A stretch of 64,000 bases of DNA from positions 148,722 through 212,721 of the forward strand of contig NZ_BSTM01000011.1 of assembly GCF_030269515.1 (NCBI RefSeq), read 5' to 3'. A model generated the notes under the pieces. The model searched no databases and was not told the DNA's origin. It was given only the letters and a program-made list of their open reading frames with translations. This DNA is from Actinomadura sp. NBRC 104412 (GTDB lineage: Bacteria; Actinomycetota; Actinomycetes; Streptosporangiales; Streptosporangiaceae). Positions within the stretch are counted from its first letter, which is position 1; every line of letters starts with the position of its first letter. This document shows positions 25,798-34,844 of this stretch, one piece after another. The translations under genes were made by a program, and so were the position numbers.

Positions 25798-28584
25798 CTA
25801 CTCAGCTTCTCCTCCGGTGTTGCTTTCCGGGGAGCCGACGCCGCCGGCGAAGACGGTGCTGACGTCGGCGTTGAGTCGGTAGCGTTCGATGGCTTGTTGG
25901 AGGGTTTCTTGTTTGATGTCGCCGCGCCTGGCGAGTCGGGTGAGGACGGCGAGGACGATGGAGGGGGCGTCGACGTGGAAGAACCGGCGGGCGGCGGCTC
26001 GGGTGTCGGAGATGCCGAATCCGTCGGTGCCCAGTGAGGTGTAGTCGCCGGGGACCCAGGGTGCGATCTGGTCGGGTACGGCGCGCATGAAGTCGGAGGC
26101 CGCGATGATCGGGCCTGGCGCGTTGTCCAGGGCCCTGGTGACGTAGGGGACGCGCTGTTCCGAGTCGGGGTGCAGCAGGTTCCATTCGTCGCAGGCGCGG
26201 GCTTCGCGGGCGAGTTCGTTCCAGGAGGTGGCGGACCAGACGTCGGCGGCGACGCCCCAGTCCTCGGCGAGCAGGCGCTGTGCTTCGAGGGCCCATCGGC
26301 CGCCTACGCCGGACGCCAGGATCTGGGCCTTGGGCGCCTGGTCGTTGTCGGTCTCGGGGGCCGGGCGGAGCCGGTAGAGGCCCTTGAGGAGCCCGTCGAC
26401 GTCGAGGTTCTCGGGTTCGGCGGGCTGCTGGTACGGCTCGTTGTAGACGGTCAGGTAGTAGAAGATGTTCTCGCCTTGCGGGTGTTCCTCGGAGGCCCCG
26501 TACATACGGCGAAGCGCGTCCTGCACGATGTGGGCCAGCTCGAACGCCCAGGCAGGGTCGTAGTGGACGCAGGCCGGGTTGGTGGCGGCGAGCAGGGGGG
26601 AGTGGCCGTCGGCGTGCTGGAGGCCCTCGCCGGTGAGGGTGGTGCGGCCCGCGGTGGCGCCGAGCAGGAAGCCGCGTCCCATCTGGTCGCCCAGGGCCCA
26701 CATCTGGTCGCCGGTCCGCTGGAAGCCGAACATCGAATAGAAGATGTACACGGGGATCATGTGTTCGCCGTGTGTGGCGTACGAGGTGCCGGCGGCGATG
26801 ACGGAGGCCATCGAGCCGGCCTCGCTGATCCCTTCGTGGAGCATCTGCCCGCTTTCGGATTCCTTGTAGGCGAGGAGCAGTTTGCGGTCGACGCCTTCGT
26901 AGGTCTGCCCGTGCGGGGAGTAGATCTTCGAGGTGGGGAACAGCGAGTCCATGCCGAACGTCCGGTACTCGTCCGGGGCGATCGGGACGAACCGCGCGCC
27001 GATGGTGGAGTCCTTGATCAGGTCCTTGAGCAGCCGGACGAACGCCATGGTGGTGGCGACGTTCTGCTTGCCCGAGCCCTTCTTCAGTTCGGCGTACACG
27101 GGGTCGCCGGGGAGTTTGAGCGGCTTGGCCCGTACGACGCGTTTCGGCAGGAACCCGCCCAGGGCGGCGCGCCGTTCGCGCATGTACTCGATCTCGTCGG
27201 AGTCCTCGCCCGGGTGGTAGTACGGCGGGAGTTCCTGCTCCAGGGCGGAGTCGGGGATGTCCAGGTAGAGCCGGTCCCTGAACTCCTTCAGCTCGGCCTT
27301 GGTGAGCTTCTTCATCTGGTGGGTGGCGTTGCGGGCCTCGAAGTCGGGGCCGAGCGTCCAGCCCTTGATCGTGTGGGCGAGGATGACGGTCGGCTGGCCG
27401 ACGTGCTCGCGGGCGGCCTTGAACGCCGCGTACACCTTGCGGTAGTCGTGCCCGCCGCGCGACAGCTTGCGCAGGTCGTCGTCGCTGAGGTGCTCGACCA
27501 TCTTGCGGAGCCGCGGGTCGTCGCCGAAGAAGTGGTCGCGGATGTAGGCGCCGGATTCCACGGTGTAGGTCTGGAACTGCCCGTCGGGCGTGGTGTTCAT
27601 CTTGTTGACCAGGACGCCGTCGGCGTCCTGGGCGAGCAGCGGGTCCCAGTCGCGGCCCCACACCACCTTGATCACGTTCCAGCCGGCGCCGCGGAAGAAC
27701 GACTCCAGCTCCTGGATGATCTTGCCGTTGCCGCGGACGGGGCCGTCGAGCTGCTGGAGGTTGCAGTTCACCACGAAGGTGAGGTTGTCGAGCTCCTCGC
27801 GGGCGGCCAGGCCGATGGCGCCGAGCGACTCGGGCTCGCCCATCTCGCCGTCGCCCAGGAACGCCCATACGTGCGAGCGCGAGGTGTCCTTGATCTTGCG
27901 GTTGTAGAGGTAGCGGTTGAACCGGGCCTGGTAGACCGAGTTGATCGCGGTGAGCCCCATCGAGACGGTGGGGAACTCCCAGAAGTCCGGCATCAGCCGC
28001 GGGTGCGGGTAGGACGAGAGGCCGCCGCCGGGGTGCGATATCTCCTGCCGGAACCCGTCGAGCTTCTCCTGCGGGAGCCTGCCCTCCAGGTACGCGCGGG
28101 CGTAGATCCCCGGGGCCGCGTGGCCCTGGATGAAGACCTGGTCGCCGGACTCGCCGTGGTCCTTGCCGCGGAAGAAGTGGTTGAAGCCGACCTCGTACAG
28201 GGAGGCGGCGGAGGCGTAGGTGGCGATGTGGCCGCCGACCCCCAGCTCGGGGCGGTTGGCCCGGGACACCATGATCGCCGCGTTCCAGCGGATGTAGGCG
28301 CGGATCCGGCGCTCGATGTGCTCGTCGCCGGGGAACCAGGGCTCCTTCTCCGGCGGGATGGTGTTGATGTAGTCCGTGCTGCGCAGGCCGGGCACCCCGA
28401 CCTGCTGCTCGCGGGCCCGTTCGAGGAGCCGGAGCATCACGTAGCGGGCCCGGCTGCGGCCCTCGGTCTTGATCACCGTGTCCAGCGACTCCAGCCATTC
28501 CCTGGTCTCGTCCGGATTGATGTCCGGAAGCTGGCTGGGCAGGCCGTCACTGATGATCGAATAGCGTTGACGTCCGGAAGCCAC
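25798..28584 (-). CDS. aceE: Pyruvate dehydrogenase E1 component, homodimeric (AceE)
   Basis: Thiamine-diphosphate enzyme that decarboxylates pyruvate and acetylates the E2 lipoyl arm, feeding acetyl-CoA into the TCA cycle and fatty acid synthesis. About 928 residues, close to the 890-930 of the family. The ThDP motif is [25 protein letters not shown] with later [19 protein letters not shown] at 28584, with GAGGGGA upstream, gives the usual N terminus ([14 protein letters not shown]); an upstream ATG at 28659 would add an unusual leader. Its partners E2/E3 are not in the window. DUF3052 and a peroxiredoxin lie nearby, as in other actinobacteria. Confidence 0.97.
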   Translation of the reverse strand: MASGRQRYSIISDGLPSQLPDINPDETREWLESLDTVIKTEGRSRARYVMLRLLERAREQQVGVPGLRSTDYINTIPPEKEPWFPGDEHIERRIRAYIRWNAAIMVSRANRPELGVGGHIATYASAASLYEVGFNHFFRGKDHGESGDQVFIQGHAAPGIYARAYLEGRLPQEKLDGFRQEISHPGGGLSSYPHPRLMPDFWEFPTVSMGLTAINSVYQARFNRYLYNRKIKDTSRSHVWAFLGDGEMGEPESLGAIGLAAREELDNLTFVVNCNLQQLDGPVRGNGKIIQELESFFRGAGWNVIKVVWGRDWDPLLAQDADGVLVNKMNTTPDGQFQTYTVESGAYIRDHFFGDDPRLRKMVEHLSDDDLRKLSRGGHDYRKVYAAFKAAREHVGQPTVILAHTIKGWTLGPDFEARNATHQMKKLTKAELKEFRDRLYLDIPDSALEQELPPYYHPGEDSDEIEYMRERRAALGGFLPKRVVRAKPLKLPGDPVYAELKKGSGKQNVATTMAFVRLLKDLIKDSTIGARFVPIAPDEYRTFGMDSLFPTSKIYSPHGQTYEGVDRKLLLAYKESESGQMLHEGISEAGSMASVIAAGTSYATHGEHMIPVYIFYSMFGFQRTGDQMWALGDQMGRGFLLGATAGRTTLTGEGLQHADGHSPLLAATNPACVHYDPAWAFELAHIVQDALRRMYGASEEHPQGENIFYYLTVYNEPYQQPAEPENLDVDGLLKGLYRLRPAPETDNDQAPKAQILASGVGGRWALEAQRLLAEDWGVAADVWSATSWNELAREARACDEWNLLHPDSEQRVPYVTRALDNAPGPIIAASDFMRAVPDQIAPWVPGDYTSLGTDGFGISDTRAAARRFFHVDAPSIVLAVLTRLARRGDIKQETLQQAIERYRLNADVSTVFAGGVGSPESNTGGEAE

Positions 28585-28926
28585 GGGGTCCCCTCTGCGC
28601 TTACCGTTCTCTCCTGGTGAGACCGTCGCCCGCCCGGTGAGCCGGCGGCGGTCCCGCACGACCGTTGGCCGTCGTGGTGGTACGTGATCCCCATCGTCGC
28701 CGTTTATGACGGCTAACGCATCTCTACCAACCAGTAACCATTCTCCCCGGTCACAGGGGGTGCAAGCGTGCCCGGCGCGTTCCGTGTGGGGACATCGGGA
28801 CGGGTATTCCGTCCGGGTTTGGAACCCCTCTTGGCCGAGCAGTCAACTCGTACGAAGGTAGAAGGCGGACAAGACCACCCGGACGGCCGCGGACGGTCAG
28901 CCGCGGCCACGCGCGCGCCTGGGGGA
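28585..28926. promoter_or_regulatory. Divergent intergenic region, aceE / DUF1918
   Basis: No gene is seen in these 342 bases. The region must hold the aceE promoter. On the aceE strand there is a repeated GGTT motif (around 28725-28737) and, further toward the gene, an inverted repeat GCCGT-N5-ACGGC (28699-28713) with CATAAA in its spacer that could be a -10 element or an operator. A second small inverted repeat, GGGTT-N3-AACCC, lies near 28817-28829. These are sequence observations, with no assigned regulator. Confidence 0.4.
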
Positions 28927-29142
28927 ATGATGAACGCATCGGTCGGAGATCGTCTGCACGTCCACGGCAACACGGTGGGCGCGCCCGACAGGTCCGGAGA
29001 GATCGTCGAGGTGCGCGGCCGTGACGGCGGGCCGCCGTACGTGGTCCGCTTCGACGACGGGCACACCGGCATGGTGTTCCCCGGCCCGGACGCCGTCGTG
29101 GAGGCCCCGGCCTCCGCGCAGGGCTCCCGCGCCGACTCCTGA
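28927..29142 (+). CDS. DUF1918 family small protein
   Basis: Small protein of 70-71 residues of the actinobacterial DUF1918 family. It has the core VGDRLHVHGNTVGAPDRSGEIVEVRGRDG then PPYVVRFDDGHTGMVFPGPDAVV, a compact SH3-like beta fold. The function is unknown. Two ATGs in tandem (28927 and 28930) are possible starts after a GGGGGA. It is divergent from aceE. Confidence 0.88.
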   Translation: MMNASVGDRLHVHGNTVGAPDRSGEIVEVRGRDGGPPYVVRFDDGHTGMVFPGPDAVVEAPASAQGSRADS

Positions 29143-29310
29143 CCCGCCCCGCGTGGGGAACCGCAGGAGCCGCCGGGCCGCCGGTCCATGGAGTGCCGCG
29201 CGTCCATGGAGCGTTCCGCGGGGAACGCCGGCGCGGGAGCGCGCCGGGGCCGGCCGCGCCCGGCGGAAGGGCGTGAATCCGCGATCCCCGATGGGGTAGA
29301 CCTCGGAAGT

Positions 29311-29718
29311 ATGAAGAGCACCGTTGTCCGAGTGACCACCGGGAGCCGGGAGGTCGTCCACGACATCACCTCCGAGTGCGAGAACTTCGCCTCGTCGGCC
29401 GGCGGGGACGGGCTGCTGCACGTGTTCGTCCCGCACGCCACCGCCGGCATCGCGCTGATCGAACTGGGCTCGGGCAGCGACGACGACCTGCTGGCCTCGC
29501 TGCGTGACCTGCTGCCCCCCGACGACCGGTGGCGCCACGCCCACGGCTCGCGCGGCCACGGCCGCGCCCACGTGCTGCCGGCGCTGGTGCCGCCGTACGC
29601 GACGCTGCCCGTGGTGGACGGGCGGCTGGCGTTGGGAACCTGGCAATCGGTGGCTTTGGTCGATCTGAATATCGACAATCCCGATCGTCAGGTACGGTTG
29701 ACGTTTCTTGCGGGATGA
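29311..29718 (+). CDS. YjbQ/UPF0047 family protein
   Basis: Protein of 135 residues of the secondary thiamine-phosphate synthase / UPF0047 family. Diagnostic parts are GLLHVFVPHATAGIALIELG, the HGSRGHGRAHVLPALVPPYATLPVVDG block and the end GTWQSVALVDLN. The His residues form the family's metal site. Members can replace thiamine phosphate synthase, but their true role is unsettled. ATG 29311 is the only sensible start. It lies 168 bases after the DUF1918 gene. Confidence 0.92.
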   Translation: MKSTVVRVTTGSREVVHDITSECENFASSAGGDGLLHVFVPHATAGIALIELGSGSDDDLLASLRDLLPPDDRWRHAHGSRGHGRAHVLPALVPPYATLPVVDGRLALGTWQSVALVDLNIDNPDRQVRLTFLAG

Positions 29719-29923
29719 GCGCGCATTGTTACGCTCGACGTGTGCGCAGTGACCGCCAGGACCGTTTCAGGGCCCATGAGGCCACCAAAAGCCGTGAAGA
29801 CACTTGCGCTGGGGCCACTTACTTGTGTGGACTGTCCCGCAAAACACGAACCTGCGTGTCCGGGACGTCCCGCCGGCGGCCCGGAACCGCATCCGACGGG
29901 CTACCGACCATGGGAGGACTTTC

Positions 29924-30352
29924 GTGAGCGCGACCGCTGGTCAGGCGCAGTCTGAGCGCAGCCTGGCCGAACGGCTCGGCCTCAAGCCGGGCCAGGTGGT
30001 GCAGGAGATCGGCTTCGATGACGACGTCGACGAGGAACTGCGCGAATCCGTCGAGTCCGTCACGGGGAACGAGCTCGTCGATGAGGATTACGAGGATGTG
30101 GTCGACGTCGTGCTGCTGTGGTGGCGCGAGGACGACGGCGACCTCTTCGACGAACTCACCAACGCGATGGTGCCCTTGACCGGTGGCGGCCACATCTGGT
30201 TGCTGACGCCCAAGGCCGGGCGGGAGGGCCATGTGGAGCCCAGCGATATCGGTGAGGCGGCCCGTACCGCCGGGCTGGCCCAGACCAGCAGCGTCAGCGC
30301 CGCCCGCGAATGGTCGGGCACCCGCCTGGTCGCCCCGAAGGTCCGCAAGTAG
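29924..30352 (+). CDS. DUF3052 family protein
   Basis: Actinobacterial protein of 142 residues, rich in Asp/Glu, starting at GTG 29924 behind GGGAGGA. Conserved parts are LGLKPGQVVQEIGFDDDVDEELRESVE, DVVDVVLLWWREDDGDL and GGGHIWLLTPKAGREGHVEPSDI. The function is not established. Its place between aceE and a peroxiredoxin is conserved in actinobacteria (in Mycobacterium tuberculosis the order aceE, DUF3052, ahpE is similar), hinting at a role near redox or acyl-CoA metabolism (inference). Confidence 0.92.
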   Translation: MSATAGQAQSERSLAERLGLKPGQVVQEIGFDDDVDEELRESVESVTGNELVDEDYEDVVDVVLLWWREDDGDLFDELTNAMVPLTGGGHIWLLTPKAGREGHVEPSDIGEAARTAGLAQTSSVSAAREWSGTRLVAPKVRK

Positions 30353-30654
30353 TCCCGTCCGGGCGCGTCCGGTAGGCCACCGGCGCGCCCGACATGCCGG
30401 GAGGGTGGCTCGCGCCGGACACCGGGCGGGCCGCGGCCGGAGGCACGGTCGCCCTCGGCCGTCCCGTAACCGGCACGCGCCCGCCGCGGCGACGGGACGA
30501 GGTGGCAGACTGGCCGCTGTGGCGCCGGCCGGCGCCCGCCCCGCACGGCCGTGGGGGGTGAACGTTCGCCCCGCTCGCGGCGGGGACCGAACAGCGTCGC
30601 CCGCGGGGGCGCTGCCCAGACCCCCGGGGCTACGCCCGGTTTCAAGGAGAGGCA
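30353..30654. other. Intergenic region without a visible gene
   Basis: 302 bases between DUF3052 and the peroxiredoxin. I see no tRNA, no convincing hairpin terminator and no coding frame; it is extremely GC-rich. Only the AAGGAG ribosome site at 30643-30648 for the next gene is evident. Confidence 0.5.
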
Positions 30655-31134
30655 TTGGCGGTTGAGGTAGGCGACGTCGCGCCGGACTTCGAACTGAAGG
30701 ACCAGCACGGGACGCCGGTGAAGCTCGCGGACTTCCGCGGCGCCAAGAACGTCGTCCTGGTGTTCTACCCGCTGGCGTTCAGCGGCGTGTGCACGGGCGA
30801 GCTCTGCGCGATCCGCGACGAACTGCCCACCCTGGGGGCGGCGACCAAGGCGGGGAGCGCGGACGACGTCCAGGTGCTGGCCGTCTCCGTCGACTCGGTG
30901 TTCACGCTGCGGGCCTGGTCGGACCAGGAGAAGTACCAGTTCCCCCTGCTGTCGGACTTCTGGCCGCACGGTGGCACGGCGCAGCGGTACGGGGTCTTCG
31001 ACGAGGAGCGGGGGGTCGCGCTGCGCGGCACCTTCATCATCGACACCGAGGGCACCGTCCGGTGGAAGGTGGTCAACGCCGTCCCGGACGCGCGCGACCT
31101 CGACGAGTACCGCAAGGCGCTCGCCGAGTTGTGA
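30655..31134 (+). CDS. Peroxiredoxin (AhpE/PrxQ-like)
   Basis: Thiol peroxidase of 159 residues starting at TTG 30655 with AAGGAG seven bases upstream. It begins [24 protein letters not shown]. The peroxidatic Cys lies in [22 protein letters not shown] second Cys five residues later (CTGELC) is the PrxQ/BCP resolving position and is absent in classical one-Cys AhpE (family knowledge), while the rest and the gene context look like AhpE. It detoxifies peroxides in the cytosol, presumably using thioredoxin or mycothiol-linked partners. Confidence 0.92.
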   Translation: MAVEVGDVAPDFELKDQHGTPVKLADFRGAKNVVLVFYPLAFSGVCTGELCAIRDELPTLGAATKAGSADDVQVLAVSVDSVFTLRAWSDQEKYQFPLLSDFWPHGGTAQRYGVFDEERGVALRGTFIIDTEGTVRWKVVNAVPDARDLDEYRKALAEL

Positions 31135-31208
31135 GCCCGCGGGCCGGGGCCGCCCGTCGTGCGCGGTCCCGGCCCGGCCAGCGTGGCCCATGCACCGTGG
31201 GAGGTGTG

Positions 31209-31565
31209 ATGCCCTGCTTCCGATGCGGGGCGCGGCAGACCGACCCCGTCCGCGGCGCGAGCCCGTGGAAGCGCGGAGTCCGCGCCGACCGGCAGGTTCT
31301 GATCTGCCCTGACTGCCAGCAGGTCCCCGAGACGGCGGCGGCCCTCGACCGCTGTGTCGCGTGCGGCTCGCTGGCGCTGGGCTGCCGGCTGGGCGAGATC
31401 GAGTGCCGCGACTGCGGGCACACCCGCGAGGCGGTACGGGACGAGGGTGACGAGGGACGCCCGGTCGACCTGGTGCGTTCAGGGGCCCCTCCGTCCGACA
31501 CCGGCCTCTCCGAAGAGGTCGCGGCGGCACTGACCCGCTTCTTCAAGAGGGCTCCCGGTAGCTGA
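31209..31565 (+). CDS. Small protein with two zinc ribbons, hypothetical
   Basis: Protein of 118 residues starting at ATG 31209 after GGGAGG. It has four Cys-x2-Cys knuckles: CFRC, CPDC, CVAC and CRDC. These can build two zinc ribbons, one from knuckles 1 and 2 and one from 3 and 4. The tail is charged and ends with RFFKRAPGS. I do not recognise a named family. It follows the peroxiredoxin by 74 bases and may be cotranscribed. Confidence 0.75.
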   Translation: MPCFRCGARQTDPVRGASPWKRGVRADRQVLICPDCQQVPETAAALDRCVACGSLALGCRLGEIECRDCGHTREAVRDEGDEGRPVDLVRSGAPPSDTGLSEEVAAALTRFFKRAPGS

Positions 31566-31758
31566 TCGTCAAGGGCACGGCGCCCCGACCGGCCTCAACC
31601 GGCCGCCGCGCCCGCCCTCTGCGCCCCGGTGCGGGGTTGACGTGCCGTTCGCAGCCTGCCAGCCTGCGACGCAACATTCGCGAGCGACGGATCGGTGGTC
31701 GCAGCGGAGACGTCGGGCGGTCGTGGATGACGAAGCGGGTGACGACGGGGGGCGGACG

Positions 31759-32874
31759 ATGCCGATCGTCTTGAAGCGGCTGGTCCACCGGGTCGCCGCG
31801 CGTTCCTGGCGCCTCCCCGCGCTGGTGATGTTCGGCGCGGCGATCGTGGGCTGGCTGCTCATCGTGGCGTTCGAGAAGCCGGACGCCGAGATCAGGGACC
31901 CGCTGCACTACGTCTGGTACTTCTTCATCAGCGCCACCACCGTCGGTTACGGCGACCTCTACCCCGAGACGACCGGCGGCCGCGTCGGCGGCGTACTGGT
32001 GATCATGGCGGGCCTGACCGCGGGGCTGATGCTGTTCGCGGAGCTCACCCTCTGGATGGCGAAGGGCAGGACGATGAAGGCCAACGGCCGGGCCACGCTC
32101 CACCACCGCGGCCATATCGTGATCATCGGTTACGAGCGGGAGGGGCTGCGCGCGATCATCGGGCAGTTGCGCGCCGACCCGCACTTCGCCAGGACCCCCG
32201 TGGTCGCCGTCTTCTGGCCGGACCAGCTGTCCGGTGAGAACCCCGATCCGGACGTGTACGACGTGGTGCTCTTCGACGACACCGCCTTCGATCGGGCGGC
32301 CATGGCCGAGGCCCGCACCGTGCTGGTCATCGGGCACAACGACGACGAGACCGTCCGGGTCATGCTCAGCGTGAACGCGTTCCTGCGCAGGAACGGGGCG
32401 CACCCGGCGCAGCACCTGCTGGCGGGGGTTCACGACGGCGGCTCCCGGATGGAGATCAACGAGGCGCTGGCGCTGGTCGACCCCGACATCGAGCCGGTCG
32501 ACATCGACGATCCCGCCGTCGTGGCGGTCGCGATCCGCAACCCCGGGGTCGCGCAGATCTACCACAACCTGGCCAGCACGCTCGACAGCGACTCCACCCT
32601 GTTCCGCGTCGACATCCCCGAGAACGCCGGCGAATGGCTCCGCCTGGACCTGGCGATCTTCCTGCTCCACCGCGGAAGCACGCTGCTCGCTGTGGGCGAG
32701 TCCCACCGCCCCAACGCCCGCTTCCGCCTCGCCGCCACGCCCGGCGAAACGGTCAGAGGCGGCCAGTCCCTGGCCATCGTCGCCCGCGACCGCCCGCAGA
32801 TCCCCTGGAGCGAACTTCCGTCCACAGGTTCGACCCCCACGGACAAGGACCAGCAGGCCGCCGTCAGGGGATGA
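31759..32874 (+). CDS. Potassium channel with RCK/TrkA-N domain
   Basis: Ion channel subunit of about 371 residues. Two membrane helices flank the pore loop with the potassium filter in FFISATTVGYGDLYPETTGG. A cytosolic Rossmann RCK domain begins HHRGHIVIIGYEREGLRAIIGQL, and a C-terminal second regulatory domain follows. It probably gates potassium flux in response to a ligand. ATG 31759 is chosen because it begins the first helix; in-frame GTGs earlier would add an acidic leader. Confidence 0.9.
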   Translation: MPIVLKRLVHRVAARSWRLPALVMFGAAIVGWLLIVAFEKPDAEIRDPLHYVWYFFISATTVGYGDLYPETTGGRVGGVLVIMAGLTAGLMLFAELTLWMAKGRTMKANGRATLHHRGHIVIIGYEREGLRAIIGQLRADPHFARTPVVAVFWPDQLSGENPDPDVYDVVLFDDTAFDRAAMAEARTVLVIGHNDDETVRVMLSVNAFLRRNGAHPAQHLLAGVHDGGSRMEINEALALVDPDIEPVDIDDPAVVAVAIRNPGVAQIYHNLASTLDSDSTLFRVDIPENAGEWLRLDLAIFLLHRGSTLLAVGESHRPNARFRLAATPGETVRGGQSLAIVARDRPQIPWSELPSTGSTPTDKDQQAAVRG

Positions 32875-33062
32875 GCCGGGGTGCCGCCCTCTGGCGCCCA
32901 CCGAGGCGGCCCCCCGGCTCGCCGCGGCCGCGCGGCCCGGAGACGTTGCCCGGGGCCTCCCCGCGCCGACCGCGGAAATCGGGGTTCTCTACGGACGCCG
33001 CGCGGGATGTGCCGTCACGGTGGATGGCGCGTGGAGCCGACGGCACACCCCGCCCGGCGGGA

Positions 33063-34028
33063 TCACGCGGCTTGGCGGGTGTCCGCGTCCAGCAGGTGAT
33101 AGAGCAGGAGGAGCTGGGTGATGGCCAGGGGGTCGCTGGTGCCGTGCTCGCCGAGCCGTCCCAGCGCCTCGGGGTTGAGGGCGCCGTCGCCGGCGTGGGG
33201 GCCCAGGCGCTCCCAGATGGCCTTCTTCACGACCTGTGATTCCTCGGGTGACACGTAGCCGTGGACGTGGAGGGCGTCCACGGGACGGCCGTCGGTGTCG
33301 CGGTGCAGGCGCAGGTGCATCGCGGTCTCCCCGCCCGGTTCGCCGACGACCGTGGCCAGGTCGGGATGGTCGATGGTGGGGCGTAGCAGCAGTTCGGCCG
33401 ACAGCGGGGTTCCGGGCGGGTCGTGCCGTCCCTCGACGGGCGCGAACCTGACGACGATGTCGGCCCAGCGCCGCTGCGGGCGGATGTAGGCGGCGCTCTC
33501 CGGTTCCCGCCGCGCCAGCTCGGCCTTGACCTGTTCCGGGGTGTAGCCGCGCTTGTCGCAGTCGCGGCGGATCTTCCAGCTGTGCCGCAGCGGCTCGGGC
33601 GGGTCCAGGTAGACGGTGATGTCGAAGCAGGCCCGGGAGAGGCGGGTGTGCAGGGGCAGCAGGCCCTCGACGATGACGAAGTCGCGGGGTTCGACCAGCT
33701 CGGGCCGGACCAGCTCGCCGGTGGCGTGGTCGTACACCGGCTTGAGGATCGGCTCGCCCATCGACAGCAGTTGCAGGTGCTGCTCCATGATGTCGATGTG
33801 GTTGCAGGCGGGGTTGAGTGCGGTGAACGGCTTGCCCTTGCGTTCCGCGCGGTCGTAGCGGTGGTAGTCGTCCACGCACACGGCCGTCATCCGGTCCGCG
33901 CCGAGGCACCGTACGAGGCCCCGGGTCAGGGTGGTCTTGCCCGCCGCGCTGTCGCCGGCGATGGCGAGCATGACGGGGCGCCGCGCCGATCCCCGCGCCC
34001 GGAGCATGTGCACGATCCGATGGGGCAT
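33063..34028 (-). CDS. prk: Phosphoribulokinase
   Basis: ATP-dependent enzyme making ribulose 1,5-bisphosphate, the Rubisco substrate, in the Calvin cycle. It has 321 residues. The P-loop is AIAGDSAAGKTTL (residues 25-33), the substrate motif is DDYHRYDRAERK, then NPACNHIDIMEQHLQLL, and FVIVEGLLPLHT is the Walker B region. The Asp-Asp-Tyr-His-Arg-Tyr-Asp motif and the HIDIM segment separate it from uridine kinases. ATG 34028 has GGAGG upstream. It stands alone on the - strand, divergent from a two-component pair. The Rubisco operon is 5.3 kb to the right; this link supports a working pathway. Confidence 0.93.
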   Translation of the reverse strand: MPHRIVHMLRARGSARRPVMLAIAGDSAAGKTTLTRGLVRCLGADRMTAVCVDDYHRYDRAERKGKPFTALNPACNHIDIMEQHLQLLSMGEPILKPVYDHATGELVRPELVEPRDFVIVEGLLPLHTRLSRACFDITVYLDPPEPLRHSWKIRRDCDKRGYTPEQVKAELARREPESAAYIRPQRRWADIVVRFAPVEGRHDPPGTPLSAELLLRPTIDHPDLATVVGEPGGETAMHLRLHRDTDGRPVDALHVHGYVSPEESQVVKKAIWERLGPHAGDGALNPEALGRLGEHGTSDPLAITQLLLLYHLLDADTRQAA

Positions 34029-34199
34029 CCGAGTCCTCCGTCCGGCGGTCTTCGGTTGTCCGGGACGACGGTAGGACGGCCGTTCCGGCGACGCGTCCCC
34101 CGATCAGGGGAGTTCGCGGGTGATCCGGGGGAGACGGGCGGCGACCCGACCTACTCACCGGTAGTTTGCGATTGTTATCGTGCCTGGGTGGGAGCCCCT

Positions 34200-34844
34200 G
34201 TGCGCGTGGTCGTCGTCGACGACCACGAGATGATCCTTGCCGGGTTACAGGCGATGCTGGCCGGCTTCGCGGGGCGCGTGCGCGTCGTGGGGCAGGCGGG
34301 CACGGGCGCCGAGGCGACGCGGCTGGTGACGGCGTTGCGCCCGGACGTGGTGCTGCTGGACGTGCGGCTCGGTCCCGAGAGCGGCCTCGACCTGTGCCGT
34401 GTGATCACGGCTCGGGTGCCGGAGTCGCGGGTGGTGTTCCTGACGGTGTACGACGACGAGCAGTACGTCTTCGAGGCCCTGCGTGCCGGGGCGGGCGGCT
34501 ACCTGCTCAAGCGGGTGGACGGGGCCGAGCTGGTGCGGCGGCTGGAGGAGGTCACGCGGGGGGAGACCGTGGTCGATCCGACCCTGGCGGGGCGGATGGC
34601 GGCGACCGCGGCCCGGCTGACGCGGGGCGAGTTCTGGCCGGGCGCCGGACGGGGCATCACCCAGCGTGAGAGCGAGGTGCTGTCGCTGCTGGTCGGCGGG
34701 CTGTCCAACAAGGCGATCGCGGCCCGGCTCGTGCTCAGCGAGGAGACGGTGAAGAGCCATCTGCGGGCGCTGTACCGGAAGCTGGAGGTCACCGACCGGT
34801 CCGCGGCCGTGGCCGTCGCCCTCCGCGAGGGGCTGTTCCGGTGA
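34200..34844 (+). CDS. NarL/LuxR-family response regulator
   Basis: DNA-binding response regulator of 214 residues. The receiver has VVVVDDHEMILAG, phospho-Asp in DVVLLDVRLGPESGLD, and Lys in YLLKRVDG. The C-terminal LuxR domain is GITQRESEVLSLLVGGLSNKAIAARL. GTG 34200 is preferred because GGGAG lies five bases upstream; a GTG four codons earlier lacks one. It is divergent from phosphoribulokinase by 171 bases and is coupled to a kinase gene (GTGA overlap). Control of prk is plausible but unproven. Confidence 0.93.
   Translation: MRVVVVDDHEMILAGLQAMLAGFAGRVRVVGQAGTGAEATRLVTALRPDVVLLDVRLGPESGLDLCRVITARVPESRVVFLTVYDDEQYVFEALRAGAGGYLLKRVDGAELVRRLEEVTRGETVVDPTLAGRMAATAARLTRGEFWPGAGRGITQRESEVLSLLVGGLSNKAIAARLVLSEETVKSHLRALYRKLEVTDRSAAVAVALREGLFR

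Noticed and set aside
25392..25862. Open frames on both strands over the second repeat block
   Set aside because: The protein repeats mirror the 156-bp DNA repeats in every frame; no coding signal independent of the repeat.
26170..28620. 816-codon frame opposite aceE
   Set aside because: Shadow of aceE; no recognisable domain.
29740..29955. 71-codon frame with CVDCPAKHEPACPG before DUF3052
   Set aside because: The Cys pattern looked like a small zinc protein, but the frame overlaps the well-supported DUF3052 start and ribosome site and has no start signal of its own.
33063..34028. Uridine kinase
   Set aside because: The DDYHRYDRAERK and HIDIMEQHL motifs and the C-terminal region are of phosphoribulokinase type.
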